Part shown: in pieces, positions 29,364 through 40,038 of the stretch | Numbering within the stretch: position 1 is the stretch's first letter | Layout of the letters: the number at the start of each line of letters is the position of its first letter | Position numbers and translations under genes: made by a program | Origin: Prevotellaceae bacterium | GTDB taxonomy: Bacteria; Bacteroidota; Bacteroidia; Bacteroidales; UBA932 | Direction of reading: 5' to 3' | Assembly: GCA_031263585.1 (NCBI GenBank) | Contig: JAISFN010000145.1 | Coordinates: 1-64,000 of the forward strand | Length of the DNA: 64,000 nucleotides | The notes under the pieces: generated by a model | Told to the model about the DNA's origin: nothing | Databases searched by the model: none | Seen by the model: the letters and a program-made list of their open reading frames with translations, nothing else

Positions 29364-31718
29364 ATGGTAGAAAACCGGAAAGCAAAGAGTGAAGATTTTC
29401 AAATTAGCGATTTATGGATAAAACTTGTTCGTAACTGGTATTGGTTTGTATTATCAGCTATTGTGTGTTGCGGATTAGCTTTTTTGTATCTCGAAAGAAC
29501 GCCGAATTTATACGTTTGCAATGCGGCAGTCCTAATTAAGGATGGTTCGCGAAATACCGTGAATGAAGAGATGGCCGTTTTTCAAGACATCGGCATGTTC
29601 AAAGTCAACACAAATGTTAATAATGAAATAGAGGCATTTAGGTCGCCGCATTTAATGCAGGAAGTTGTTCAGCGCTTAAATTTGGATATAGAATACCGCA
29701 TTAAAAACCGGTTGAAAACAATAGAGCTTTATACGCAGTCCCCAATTATAGCCTCATTTCCGGAGGCTCAAAGTCAAGAATCATTTTCTTTTACGGCCAA
29801 TTTGCGTCCGGATAGCGGAATATATCTTTCGGAATTTATGAGAAATGGAGAAATTTTGGGGGAGCAACAACTAAAGGCCGCATTTCATGATACGATATCT
29901 ACTCCTGTGGGTCGTGTAATTATTACGCCTTCTCTTTATTATACAAAAGACTTTAACGCTCCCATCAATATAGTAAAGCGGCATAGCCGGGCTGTAGCGT
30001 CGGCATTTATAAGTAAATTATCGGTTTCCCTCTCCGAAAGAACAACCATAATCGATTTAAGGCTTACCGACATTTCAATCCGGCGGGCCGATGATGTTTT
30101 AAATACTTTAATCGCTGTGTATGACGAAAACAGGATAAAAGAAAAAAGCCAGATAGCTATCAATACGTCTAATTTTATTAACGAACGCCTTGCTATTATT
30201 GAGCAGGAATTAGGAGGTATCGATACCGACATAGAAAAATATAAAAGCGAGCATTTGTTGACGGATGTGCGTTCGGCCGGAGCGATGTTCATGAGCGAAT
30301 CAAGCGAGTATTCATCTAAAGCCTTCGAATTGAATAACCAACTCTCTATTGCCAAATATATCCGTGATTATTTAGTCGATCAAAATAAAGCGATGGAATT
30401 ATTACCGGCAAATTCCGGGCTAAGCAACCTTAATATACAATCGCAAATAGGAGAGTATAATTCATTATTGCTTAAACGGGAAAACTTAATAGCGAACAGC
30501 AGCGGGAAGAATCCGTTGATTATGGATATGAATAACTCGTTAAGCGCACTAAAACAGTCAATTATCCGCTCAGTCGACAACTTAATCGTAAGCCTTAATT
30601 TGGAAATATCGGGCATCAAGGCCCAGGAGTCGCAGACGGTAAAACGTATTGCATCCAATCCGGGGCAAGAGAAATATTTATTATCAATAGAACGCCAACA
30701 AAAAATTAAAGAGTCTTTATATCTTTATTTATTGCAAAAGCGTGAAGAAAATGAACTGTCGGGCGCTATTACCGTGAGTAATACCCGAATCATAAACCCG
30801 GCTATAAGTAATAATACTCCCGTTTCCCCTATTTTCAGTAAAATAATATTAGCCGCCTTATTGATCGGGCTAGCTATTCCCGCCGCTATAATCTGGATTA
30901 GAGAAACGCTTAATACAAGCATCAGGGGGAAAAAAGATTTAATCAATAATCTTACGATTCCTTATTTGGGCGAAATTCCTTTAGCTTCCAAAAGGGCTTT
31001 AAAAGTAGATAAAAAAGGGCTTATTATTGTTCAGGAACAGAGCCGCGATATTGTAAGCGAGGCATTCAGGGTTGTACGTACCAATATGGATTTTATGCGG
31101 ATGAGATCGCAGAACTTAAAATCCATAATGTTTACATCATTTAATCCAAACTCCGGAAAAACATTTCTAACGGTTAATATGGCTATGAGTTTCGCGCTGA
31201 CAGGCAAAAAAATAATGGTGATAGACCTGGATATGCGCAAAGCCTCGTTAAGCGAATATATATTATCGCCAAAAACGGGGATATCGAACTATTTAAGCGG
31301 AATGCTTACTAACATCGATGCAATAATATGCAAAGCGCCTTTTCATGCAAATATGGATATCATCCCGGTGGGAGTAATACCGCCAAACCCTGCGGAACTT
31401 TTACTAAGCGATAATCTCAAAATTTTACTGGACAAATTAAAGGAAAGCTACGATTATATTTTTATCGACTGTACTCCGGTTGAATTGGTTGCCGATACAG
31501 CTATTGTAGGGAAACAAACCGACCTTAGCATATTTGTAGCCCGCGAAGGTATGTTGGATCGTAGATTATTACCCGAAGTAGAAGGCCTTTATAAAAGCGA
31601 CGCCTTCAACAATATGGCGGTATTGCTCAACTGCTCGCGGCATGCCGCGCGTTACGGATACCATCGTTATGGCTATTATGGTTACGGGCATAGCGGTAAA
31701 TCGAGACGACGGAAATAA
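29364..31718 (+). CDS. Wzc-like chain-length regulator / tyrosine kinase
   Basis: Wzz domain, FTSFNPNSGKTFLTVNMAMSFALTGKKIMVIDLDMRKASL, Tyr-rich C-tail YGYHRYGYYGYGHS. Confidence 0.93.
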   Translation: MVENRKAKSEDFQISDLWIKLVRNWYWFVLSAIVCCGLAFLYLERTPNLYVCNAAVLIKDGSRNTVNEEMAVFQDIGMFKVNTNVNNEIEAFRSPHLMQEVVQRLNLDIEYRIKNRLKTIELYTQSPIIASFPEAQSQESFSFTANLRPDSGIYLSEFMRNGEILGEQQLKAAFHDTISTPVGRVIITPSLYYTKDFNAPINIVKRHSRAVASAFISKLSVSLSERTTIIDLRLTDISIRRADDVLNTLIAVYDENRIKEKSQIAINTSNFINERLAIIEQELGGIDTDIEKYKSEHLLTDVRSAGAMFMSESSEYSSKAFELNNQLSIAKYIRDYLVDQNKAMELLPANSGLSNLNIQSQIGEYNSLLLKRENLIANSSGKNPLIMDMNNSLSALKQSIIRSVDNLIVSLNLEISGIKAQESQTVKRIASNPGQEKYLLSIERQQKIKESLYLYLLQKREENELSGAITVSNTRIINPAISNNTPVSPIFSKIILAALLIGLAIPAAIIWIRETLNTSIRGKKDLINNLTIPYLGEIPLASKRALKVDKKGLIIVQEQSRDIVSEAFRVVRTNMDFMRMRSQNLKSIMFTSFNPNSGKTFLTVNMAMSFALTGKKIMVIDLDMRKASLSEYILSPKTGISNYLSGMLTNIDAIICKAPFHANMDIIPVGVIPPNPAELLLSDNLKILLDKLKESYDYIFIDCTPVELVADTAIVGKQTDLSIFVAREGMLDRRLLPEVEGLYKSDAFNNMAVLLNCSRHAARYGYHRYGYYGYGHSGKSRRRK

Positions 31719-32431
31719 TGTTCGGACTTTTTCGTAAAAGTATTATCAGCTCCGGCATATTAAACAATTTTACCGATATCCATACGCATATTATGTATGG
31801 GGTAGACGACGGTATGAGAACAATTGAAGAAAGCTTTGCCGCCCTCGACTTTTATGAAAAACAGAATGTAAAGCGCGTGTATTTTACGCCGCACATAATG
31901 GAGGACTTGCCAAACAATACCCCCGAGTTTTTAAATAAGCGGTTTGAAAAGATAAAATCAGTTTATAACGGAGCGCTTGAATTGAAACTTGGCGCCGAAT
32001 ATATGCTGGATTCTTCTTTCGCAAAACAGCTCGATAACGGTTTATTAACAATACTGGATAACAAGGTTTTGCTTGAAACTTATACAATGAACGAGCCTGT
32101 CGGCTTCGAATCGGCATTATACGCTATTCAAAAAAAAGGATATGATGTTCTTTTGGCGCATCCCGAGCGCTACAGCTACATGACGATGAATGATTACCTA
32201 AAATTTAAACGGCAAGGCATTTATATACAGCTTAATATATTATCATTATTAGGGGCGTACGGGCATTCGGCCAAAATAAAAGCGCAGGAGCTGCTTCATA
32301 ATAACATGTACGATTTCGTAGGGTCGGACATGCACAGCTTAGGCTTTCATTCAAAAAAATATCAAAACAAAGGGTTAAAAAATAGGGAAGCGGACTTATT
32401 AAGCAGTTTAGTTGAGAAAAATAACCGGTGA
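31718..32431 (+). CDS. CpsB/YwqE-like tyrosine-protein phosphatase (PHP)
   Basis: DIHTHIMYGVDDGMRTIEESFAAL, LLAHPERYSYM, GSDMHSLGFH. Confidence 0.92.
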   Translation: MFGLFRKSIISSGILNNFTDIHTHIMYGVDDGMRTIEESFAALDFYEKQNVKRVYFTPHIMEDLPNNTPEFLNKRFEKIKSVYNGALELKLGAEYMLDSSFAKQLDNGLLTILDNKVLLETYTMNEPVGFESALYAIQKKGYDVLLAHPERYSYMTMNDYLKFKRQGIYIQLNILSLLGAYGHSAKIKAQELLHNNMYDFVGSDMHSLGFHSKKYQNKGLKNREADLLSSLVEKNNR

Positions 32432-33411
32432 AAATGATATCGGGCAAAAAAATATTAGTAACAGGCGGCGCCGGCTTTATCGGCTCCCATTTATGCGGAA
32501 AATTACTGGACTTGGGAAATACGGTTGTTTGCCTGGATAATTTTTCAACAGGGAAATGGGAAAATATTCAGGCATTCTTATCTAGTCCTGATTTTATAGT
32601 AATAGAAGGCGACATTCGGAGTTTGAATGTTTGTCGAAAAGCTGTCGAGGGCATCGGCTATGTATTGCACGAGGCCGCCTTAGGCTCGGTTCCCCGTTCG
32701 ATAAAAGACCCCATTACAACAAATGAGGTTAATATTTCGGGCTTTTTAAATGTATTGCTGGCATCGAGGGATGCAAAAGTAAAACGCTTTATTTATGCGG
32801 CCAGCTCGTCGACATACGGCGATTCAACATTGTTGCCGAAAGTTGAAGACCTAATCGGTAAGCCGCTTTCGCCTTATGCCGTAACAAAATATGTGAACGA
32901 ATTGTATGCCGGTATTTTTTCAAAAACATACGGAATGGAGTGTATCGGCTTGCGTTATTTCAATGTATTTGGGCAACGGCAGAACCCCGATGGAGCTTAT
33001 GCGGCGGTTATCCCATTATTTGTAAAGAAACTGATTAAGCGCGAACCGCCGATAATCAATGGCGGCGGCGAATATTCGCGCGATTTCACATACATAAAAA
33101 ATGTTGTGCAAATGAACCTTCTGGCGCTATCCGTTCAAAACAAGGACGCCTTAAACACGGTATACAATACCGCGTTCGGGGAACGGACAACTCTAACGCA
33201 ATTGGTTAATTACCTCAAGGAATATTTAGGCGGATACGACCCTGAAATAAAAAACATAGAAATTGTTTACGGGCCGAACAGGGCCGGAGATATCCCCCAC
33301 TCTTTAGCCAGTATCGAAAAAGCCCGGAAATTACTGGGCTATAATCCCGAATACAGTATAAAAGAGGGTTTAAGGGAAGCCGTGGAATGGTATTGGAATA
33401 ATCTAAAATAA
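32428..33411 (+). CDS. UDP-GlcNAc/GalNAc 4-epimerase (WbpP/TviC-like SDR)
   Basis: KILVTGGAGFIGSHLCGKL, SPYAVTKYVNELYAGIFSKTYGMECIGLRYFNVFGQRQNPDGAYAAVIP. Confidence 0.9.
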   Translation: MKMISGKKILVTGGAGFIGSHLCGKLLDLGNTVVCLDNFSTGKWENIQAFLSSPDFIVIEGDIRSLNVCRKAVEGIGYVLHEAALGSVPRSIKDPITTNEVNISGFLNVLLASRDAKVKRFIYAASSSTYGDSTLLPKVEDLIGKPLSPYAVTKYVNELYAGIFSKTYGMECIGLRYFNVFGQRQNPDGAYAAVIPLFVKKLIKREPPIINGGGEYSRDFTYIKNVVQMNLLALSVQNKDALNTVYNTAFGERTTLTQLVNYLKEYLGGYDPEIKNIEIVYGPNRAGDIPHSLASIEKARKLLGYNPEYSIKEGLREAVEWYWNNLK

Positions 33412-33412
33412 T

Positions 33413-34687
33413 ATGAACGATATAAAAATTGCGGTTATCGGGCTTGGCTATGTCGGGCTGCCTCTGGCGCGTTTGTTTGCTACAAAATATACGGTTGTGG
33501 GTTTCGACGTTAATAAAAACAGAGTAAGCGAACTGACGTCGGGCAAAGACCATACGCTGGAAGTTGACGAACAAACATTACAATCCGTACTGAAACGGCA
33601 TGCCGATGATAATACCGGCCTGTTTTGCTCATGCAATATCGACGATATAAAAAATTGCAATTACTATATAATAACGGTTCCTACGCCTGTCGACAAAAAT
33701 AACCGCCCCAATTTAACCCCGCTATGCAAAGCCAGCGAAACCGTTGGCAGAGTTCTTACAAAATATAATATAGTTATCTATGAGTCAACAGTATACCCCG
33801 GAGCAACCGAAGAGGATTGCATCCCTGTTATTGAAAAAACTTCGGGATTAAAATTTAATACCGATTTTTTTGCAGGCTATTCGCCCGAACGTATTAATCC
33901 GGGAGATAAGGAACATACTGTTGAAAAAATAAAAAAAGTAACCTCGGGTTCTACTCCTGAAACCGCCGAAAAAGTAAATGCGCTATATGCATCGGTAATT
34001 AGCGCCGGGACGCACCTTGCTCCAAGCATCCGGGTTGCCGAAGCCGCAAAAGTGATCGAAAACTCGCAACGCGATATTAATATTGCTTTTGTGAACGAAC
34101 TGAAAAAGATATTCGACCGTATGGATATCGATACAAATGCCGTGCTTGAAGCGGCCGGTACCAAATGGAATTTTCTGCCGTTTAAGCCGGGGCTTGTCGG
34201 CGGGCACTGCATAGGGGTCGACCCTTATTACCTGGCGCAAAAAGCGCAGGAATACGGTTATCACCCCGAAATTATACTTGCCGGTCGCCGTATGAACGAC
34301 AGCATGGGCGAATACGTTGCCGACGAAGTGGTAAAAAAGATAATAAAACAAGGCATATGCGTAAAAGGCGCTAATATTCTTATACTGGGCATTACATTTA
34401 AAGAAAATTGCCCCGATGTGCGCAATACAAAAGTTGTGGATGTAATAAATGCATTAAAGGAATACGACGTTAATATTACAATATTTGATCCCTGGGCCTC
34501 CCCCCAAGAAGTAAAGCATGAGTACGGTTTGGATATCTTAACTGAAATGCCCAAAGCTAAGTTTGACGCGGCGGTGCTGGCGGTAGCGCATAGGGAGTTT
34601 AAAAATTTAGATATCGATTCATGTTCAAATCTTATGTATGATTTAAAAAGATGTTTGTATGAAAACGAGATTAACTCATCGAAATAG
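33413..34687 (+). CDS. nucleotide-sugar dehydrogenase (TviB/WbpO-like)
   Basis: IAVIGLGYVGLPLARLFATKYTVVGFDVNKNRV, ESTVYPGATEE, GLVGGHCIGVDPYYLA. Confidence 0.93.
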   Translation: MNDIKIAVIGLGYVGLPLARLFATKYTVVGFDVNKNRVSELTSGKDHTLEVDEQTLQSVLKRHADDNTGLFCSCNIDDIKNCNYYIITVPTPVDKNNRPNLTPLCKASETVGRVLTKYNIVIYESTVYPGATEEDCIPVIEKTSGLKFNTDFFAGYSPERINPGDKEHTVEKIKKVTSGSTPETAEKVNALYASVISAGTHLAPSIRVAEAAKVIENSQRDINIAFVNELKKIFDRMDIDTNAVLEAAGTKWNFLPFKPGLVGGHCIGVDPYYLAQKAQEYGYHPEIILAGRRMNDSMGEYVADEVVKKIIKQGICVKGANILILGITFKENCPDVRNTKVVDVINALKEYDVNITIFDPWASPQEVKHEYGLDILTEMPKAKFDAAVLAVAHREFKNLDIDSCSNLMYDLKRCLYENEINSSK

Positions 34688-34697
34688 ACTCTAATCA

Positions 34698-36230
34698 GTG
34701 TCGGATAATTCATCAAATAATAAACGAATAGCAAAAAATACGTTAATGTTGTATTTCCGTATGTTTTTGATTATGGGAGTTACTCTTTATACATCGAGAG
34801 TAATACTTAAAACTCTTGGCATTTCAGACTTCGGCATTTATAATGTAGTAGGGGGTATTGTTACTATGTTCGGATTTTTAAATGCGGCAATGTCTATGGG
34901 AACCCAACGTTTTCTGAATTACGAGATGGGCAAAAACAATTCAAAAGGATTGAAAAATGTTTTTATCATGTCGGTAAATATCCATATCATCATAGCTATT
35001 ATCGTTTTATTATTTGCTGAAACATTAGGATTATGGTTCCTAAACGCAAAATTAAATATTCCGGTCGATAGGATGCAAATTGCGAATTGGGTATATCAAT
35101 TTAGTATTTTTTCCTTTATCATCACAATAATTCAAGTTCCTTATAATGCGGCAATAATTGCTCACGAGCGAATGAATATCTATGCATATATAAGTATAGT
35201 GGAGGTTTTATTAAAATTATTGATAGTTTATTTATTAGTTTTAATTTCTGTTGATAAGTTAAAGTTATATGCCTTTCTAGTTTTTGCAGTTACCTTTATT
35301 GTTGCATTGATATATAGGATATATTGCATTCGGAAATTTGAAGAATGTAGGTTCTCTTTTTTTTGGGATAAAAAACTATTCATGAATATTATGGGATTTT
35401 CAGGTTGGAATTTATTTGGTCAAATCGCCCAGATATCAACAACTCAAGGCGTTAATATGGTATTAAATATGTTTTATGGAGTAGTTGTTAATGCCGCTGT
35501 GGGAATTACAAATCAGATAAACGGGGCTATCACTTCTTTCGTCCATAATTTTCAAACCGCTTTTAGACCCCAGATTACAAAATTGTATGCAAGCAATGAA
35601 AAAGATAAGATGAACAAATTAGTTTTTCAATCTTCAAAATTTTCTTTCTTTTTACTTTATCTGGTTTCGATACCCATTATTTTTAATATAGAGATGGTTC
35701 TGAAAATTTGGCTGGGAGACTATCCTGCTTATTCGCCCATTTTTTGTGAATTACTTATTATATATTCGTATATGGAAGCTATTGGAATGCCTTTAGTTAT
35801 TACAATTATGGCAAGCGGTAAGAATAGGAATTATCAGGTAATTGTTAGTATTATAATATTTTTAAATCTTATCCTTTCATATTTCCTTTTAAAATTTGGA
35901 TTAAATCCCGATATCGTTTTTTATGTAAAAATATTTCTATCTTTTTTTGTTTTATCAACCAGAATGTATTTTTCTAAAAAACAATCGGATATATCGCTTA
36001 AAGAATTTTCATTAAAAGTATTATGGCCTGTATCATTAATATTTGCATTTAGTTATACGTTTATCAGGATTGTAAAAATATATTTTTATGATAAGGTATC
36101 AATAATTTTTTCAACATTGGTTATTGAGGTGCTTTTATTGTTAATAATTTACTTCTGGGGGATGAATAAAAACGAAAAGTTTTATATAAATAATTCAATT
36201 TCAAAATTATACATGAAGTATTTCAAATGA
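34698..36230 (+). CDS. polysaccharide flippase (Wzx/MATE-like)
   Basis: Multi-TM; MLYFRMFLIMGVTLYTSRVILKTLGISDFGIYNVVGGIVTMFGFLN. Confidence 0.9.
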   Translation: MSDNSSNNKRIAKNTLMLYFRMFLIMGVTLYTSRVILKTLGISDFGIYNVVGGIVTMFGFLNAAMSMGTQRFLNYEMGKNNSKGLKNVFIMSVNIHIIIAIIVLLFAETLGLWFLNAKLNIPVDRMQIANWVYQFSIFSFIITIIQVPYNAAIIAHERMNIYAYISIVEVLLKLLIVYLLVLISVDKLKLYAFLVFAVTFIVALIYRIYCIRKFEECRFSFFWDKKLFMNIMGFSGWNLFGQIAQISTTQGVNMVLNMFYGVVVNAAVGITNQINGAITSFVHNFQTAFRPQITKLYASNEKDKMNKLVFQSSKFSFFLLYLVSIPIIFNIEMVLKIWLGDYPAYSPIFCELLIIYSYMEAIGMPLVITIMASGKNRNYQVIVSIIIFLNLILSYFLLKFGLNPDIVFYVKIFLSFFVLSTRMYFSKKQSDISLKEFSLKVLWPVSLIFAFSYTFIRIVKIYFYDKVSIIFSTLVIEVLLLLIIYFWGMNKNEKFYINNSISKLYMKYFK

Positions 36231-36685
36231 ATAAGTCCATTTTAGGATTGTATTTTGAAGAGTTCATCGTGGGTGAAGAAATATCGCATTCTTTATCTAA
36301 AACTATATTTGAAAGCGATAATAATTTTTTTAGTCTTTTGACGATGAATCATCATCCTGCCCATACAAATATAGATTATGCACAAAAAGAGCAACACGGG
36401 CAGATTTTAGTCGTAGGAACATTAGTATTTTCTCTAGTTGTTGGGATGACCGTTCCTGATATAAGCGGGAAGGCTATCGCTAATTTAGGATATGAGAATA
36501 TTCTACATTTGAATCCGGTATTTATTAATGATACATTATATGCTAAAACAAAAATTTTAGACAAATATGAATCTAAAACAAAGGCAGATCGAGGTGTTGT
36601 TTATGTGGAAACTACCGGATATAATCAACATGGAATAGATGTTATTTCATTTAAAAGAAGAGTATTAGTAAAAAAACAAAAATAG
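36227..36685 (+). CDS. MaoC-like dehydratase
   Basis: FEEFIVGEEISHSLSKTIFESDNNFFSLLTMNHHPAHTNIDYA (hot-dog fold signature). Confidence 0.88.
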   Translation: MNKSILGLYFEEFIVGEEISHSLSKTIFESDNNFFSLLTMNHHPAHTNIDYAQKEQHGQILVVGTLVFSLVVGMTVPDISGKAIANLGYENILHLNPVFINDTLYAKTKILDKYESKTKADRGVVYVETTGYNQHGIDVISFKRRVLVKKQK

Positions 36686-36690
36686 ATATT

Positions 36691-37587
36691 ATGAAAGTAG
36701 ACTATTTAACGAGGAGTTTAATGTTTGTACCTGCTCATAATGACAAACTAATGGAGAGCGCATTTACAAGTAATGCTGATGTTCTGCTTTTAGATATTGA
36801 AGATTCAGTACAACCTGATTCAAAAAAACAAAAAGCAAGAGATAATATTATTCAATATATTCAAAACAATAAATTTAAAAACAGAAAAATATTTCCGAGA
36901 GTAAATGATAGGGAAAGCGGACATTTGCTGAAAGATGTTTATCAGCTTACAATAGATGGAATAGAAGGATTCATGTATCCCAAGGCAAAGAAAGGAGAAG
37001 ATATTTATTTCTTTGGTAAGTTATTGGAGACAATTGAGGCTGAAAAAGGTTTTCCAATCGGCACGTTTAAAATAATACCTTTAATAGAAACGACAGGAGC
37101 GATAATAAATATTAAAGAAATATGCGAGGCATGTTTAAACAGAACTATTGCCGTTGCATTTGGTTGTGAAGATTATATGACTGATCTTCAAGGAAAACAT
37201 GATGCCGATGGACAAAGTATCTTTTCTGTTCGTTCTATTATTGCGATAGGAGCCAGGGCGGCGGGCATTATCCCAATAGATACTGTTCACATAAAAATAC
37301 ATGATCTTGAAGATTTAGAAAAAAATTTAGCAATAGCCAAAAAATTAGGATTTGAAGGTATGTTAGTTCTAAATCCCAAAGAATTACCTTTAGTTCATAA
37401 ATATTTTTCGCCAACAGATGAAGAAATTGAATGGGCGAATGAAATAATAAAGCATTCTATTGAAGCCGAAAAAAAAGGACAGGGTGTGGCTGTTATCGGA
37501 GATAAATTTGTTGGGCCCCCTATGGTAAAAATGGCAAATGATATCTTATTAAAATATAAAAAAATTAATGAGTATGATCACATATAA
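36691..37587 (+). CDS. CoA-ester lyase (CitE / malyl-CoA lyase-like, HpcH fold)
   Basis: TRSLMFVPAHNDKLMESAFTSNADVLLLDIEDSVQPDSKKQKARDNI, FGCEDYMTDLQGKHD. Confidence 0.88.
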   Translation: MKVDYLTRSLMFVPAHNDKLMESAFTSNADVLLLDIEDSVQPDSKKQKARDNIIQYIQNNKFKNRKIFPRVNDRESGHLLKDVYQLTIDGIEGFMYPKAKKGEDIYFFGKLLETIEAEKGFPIGTFKIIPLIETTGAIINIKEICEACLNRTIAVAFGCEDYMTDLQGKHDADGQSIFSVRSIIAIGARAAGIIPIDTVHIKIHDLEDLEKNLAIAKKLGFEGMLVLNPKELPLVHKYFSPTDEEIEWANEIIKHSIEAEKKGQGVAVIGDKFVGPPMVKMANDILLKYKKINEYDHI

Positions 37588-38476
37588 CGATTTAGTTAAT
37601 GATATAAAATCTTTAGGGATCAAAGAAGGCGATACGTTGTTTCTAAGAGTCTCATATAAAGCAATAGGAAAAATAGAAGCTGGTCCTAAAGCATTCATTG
37701 ATGCCTTATTAAACGTTATTGGAAAAGAAGGTACAATCATACTTACGGCATTCCCTAAAACATATAATCAATTACTTCGTTTTTTTTACAAAGGTAAAAT
37801 TTCATCAGCAAATAATTTAATGAAACCAATAACCGGAGTTATGCCCATATTTGCCTTAAAGTATCCATCTGCAATGGTTTCAAAAAAATTGCTATTTCCA
37901 TTTGTTGTTATCGGAAAACATGCAAAATATCTCACAGAAAACCATACCAATGAAAAGGATGGATATTGGTTGTTGAGAGAAGCAACTGAAAAATTTAATT
38001 CGAAATGTCTAAGAATTGGAGGAGAAAGTCTGACTGGAACCACCCATTTGGCTCTCACTGAAATGTTAAGAAAATATGATTATTATCAAACAAGATCATT
38101 CTATGGTTTATATATAAAAGAAAATGATAAAATAAGTTGGCAAATAAAAAATAATACTACTTTTTGTATAAAAGGTTTTAAGAAAATGTATGATCAATTA
38201 ATTTATCCCAATGTAGGTAAAAAAGAGGGAAAAGTAGGGAATGGATATGCAATAGTTACAGAGATGAAAGAAACATTGGCAAAAGAAAGAGAGATTTTAT
38301 TCAGAAATCCAATAGAAATTCTTTGTGAAGATTCTGATTGCGCGATATGTAGAACATCTTTTACTTTTTCTGATTCAACCAAAGGTAAATATTTAATCAA
38401 TCAATTGTTTAGATTGAAACTAGGCAATATTAAATTTATTCTTTTATATATTTTATATGGAAGAAAAATACAATGA
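37568..38476 (+). CDS. AAC(3)-like N-acyltransferase family protein
   Basis: SLGIKEGDTLFLRVSYKAIGKIEAGPKAFIDALLNVIGKEGTIILTAFP; GGESLTGTTHLALTEML. Confidence 0.8.
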   Translation: MSMITYNDLVNDIKSLGIKEGDTLFLRVSYKAIGKIEAGPKAFIDALLNVIGKEGTIILTAFPKTYNQLLRFFYKGKISSANNLMKPITGVMPIFALKYPSAMVSKKLLFPFVVIGKHAKYLTENHTNEKDGYWLLREATEKFNSKCLRIGGESLTGTTHLALTEMLRKYDYYQTRSFYGLYIKENDKISWQIKNNTTFCIKGFKKMYDQLIYPNVGKKEGKVGNGYAIVTEMKETLAKEREILFRNPIEILCEDSDCAICRTSFTFSDSTKGKYLINQLFRLKLGNIKFILLYILYGRKIQ

Positions 38477-38736
38477 GCAATATTTTGTAAGTTTTTATAA
38501 ACATACTAAAAGAGCTATTTAAAAATATAAAAGACAAGAAATTCGCCTTTATTAATTTTTGTGAAATGCTTGGATGATTGAAAACATATACTAGTCGTAT
38601 AATTAATCGGTTAATTTTTTATAAAAGACAAATTAGGTGAAATTTTTTATTGCTTTTATAAATTCAATTAGAGAAAACATATGAAACATGATTTATCCAT
38701 ATCATTTTTAAATAAAAGTATATTCCATTTTTTGTA

Positions 38737-40038
38737 ATGTTATTCTTTTTAGTGTTTTTTATCGAATTGGTATTTATGCAGGGGATATCTATGTTTTTTC
38801 CTGTGGGAGACCCTGATTTTTACGCCCTGCTTTTTATTTTTATAAATATACTATTTGTACTGTTTTATCTTTTCCGTATAAACCATACTATATTTAGCGC
38901 TCTGATATTCATGGGATTTTTACTCCGCGTCGTTTTAATGTTCGCTGATTATTACCACTGGTTTCCCATATTAAATTCAGGGGCCGATACTGAGAGGTTT
39001 AACCGACTTGCATTAAAAAACGCTTATGATCCAGGATTTGAAATAGGAGGATATGTCGGTTTTTTGAGAATTATATATACATTAACCGATGCTTCACGAT
39101 TAATAGCGCAATATGTAAATGTTTTATTCGGTTTAGGGCTAATTATAGTAGTTTATAAAACTTTGATTTTATTAGATATATCCCATAAGCTAACACAAAA
39201 CGTATTGTTAATAGTGATTTTTCTCCCTAATTTAATTATTTTTTCGGGGATATTATTGCGCGAGGCTTGGGTTGAGTTTTTTGTAGCTGCTTCGGTATTT
39301 TATTTTCTGAAATGGTATAAAAATGGCGGATATTGGCATCAAATCGCTGTTATAGGATGCGTGTTAGCGGGCGCTTATATGCATTCAGGAGTTATTGGCT
39401 TATTAGTTGGATATATTGTCGCTTTTCTCAGCTATACCCCCAGTTCGGGCAAGCTTAGTTTCTCCGGCTCTACAATAGCTAGCTTAATTGTACTTGGGGG
39501 ATTATTGATTGTTTTTATGAGTTATGGCGATTTATTTACAAAAAAATTTGCTGATTACGATTTTGAATCGGAAGAGGATTTTCTTAACAAAGTCAATAAA
39601 TCAATAGGAGGAGGTTCGGATTATTTAACTTGGATAAATACGAACAGCGTTTTCCAAGGATTTTTGTTTGCCCCGTTAAAAATGTTTTATTTTCTTTTTT
39701 CGCCTCTACCTACCGAATGGCGGGGAGCTAACGATATTATCGGATTTTTAATAGATGGAGCGCTATACCTTTATTTGTGCGTACAAATATTTCGGGCAAA
39801 AATAACTAATCAAGTACAGGAACGTTTTTTAAAAAGATACCTTATCGCGGCTTTAGCGCTAACAACATTTGTTTTTGCCTACGGCACTTCTAATGCAGGC
39901 ACCGCTTTCCGGCATCGGGCAAAAATAGTGTCGTTAATAATTGTAACTTACGCTATTTCTGTTAATTTCTCAAATAAAAATAAAAACAATTATATTGTAG
40001 ATGATACGAGTACTTCAGGTTTTTGCACGGATGGATAG
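38737..40038 (+). CDS. O-antigen/EPS polymerase-like membrane protein
   Basis: 433 aa, many TM segments, position between flippase and GT genes. Confidence 0.65.
   Translation: MLFFLVFFIELVFMQGISMFFPVGDPDFYALLFIFINILFVLFYLFRINHTIFSALIFMGFLLRVVLMFADYYHWFPILNSGADTERFNRLALKNAYDPGFEIGGYVGFLRIIYTLTDASRLIAQYVNVLFGLGLIIVVYKTLILLDISHKLTQNVLLIVIFLPNLIIFSGILLREAWVEFFVAASVFYFLKWYKNGGYWHQIAVIGCVLAGAYMHSGVIGLLVGYIVAFLSYTPSSGKLSFSGSTIASLIVLGGLLIVFMSYGDLFTKKFADYDFESEEDFLNKVNKSIGGGSDYLTWINTNSVFQGFLFAPLKMFYFLFSPLPTEWRGANDIIGFLIDGALYLYLCVQIFRAKITNQVQERFLKRYLIAALALTTFVFAYGTSNAGTAFRHRAKIVSLIIVTYAISVNFSNKNKNNYIVDDTSTSGFCTDG

Noticed and set aside
34261-34734. 157 aa minus-strand ORF
   Set aside because: Antisense to the nucleotide-sugar dehydrogenase; no signature
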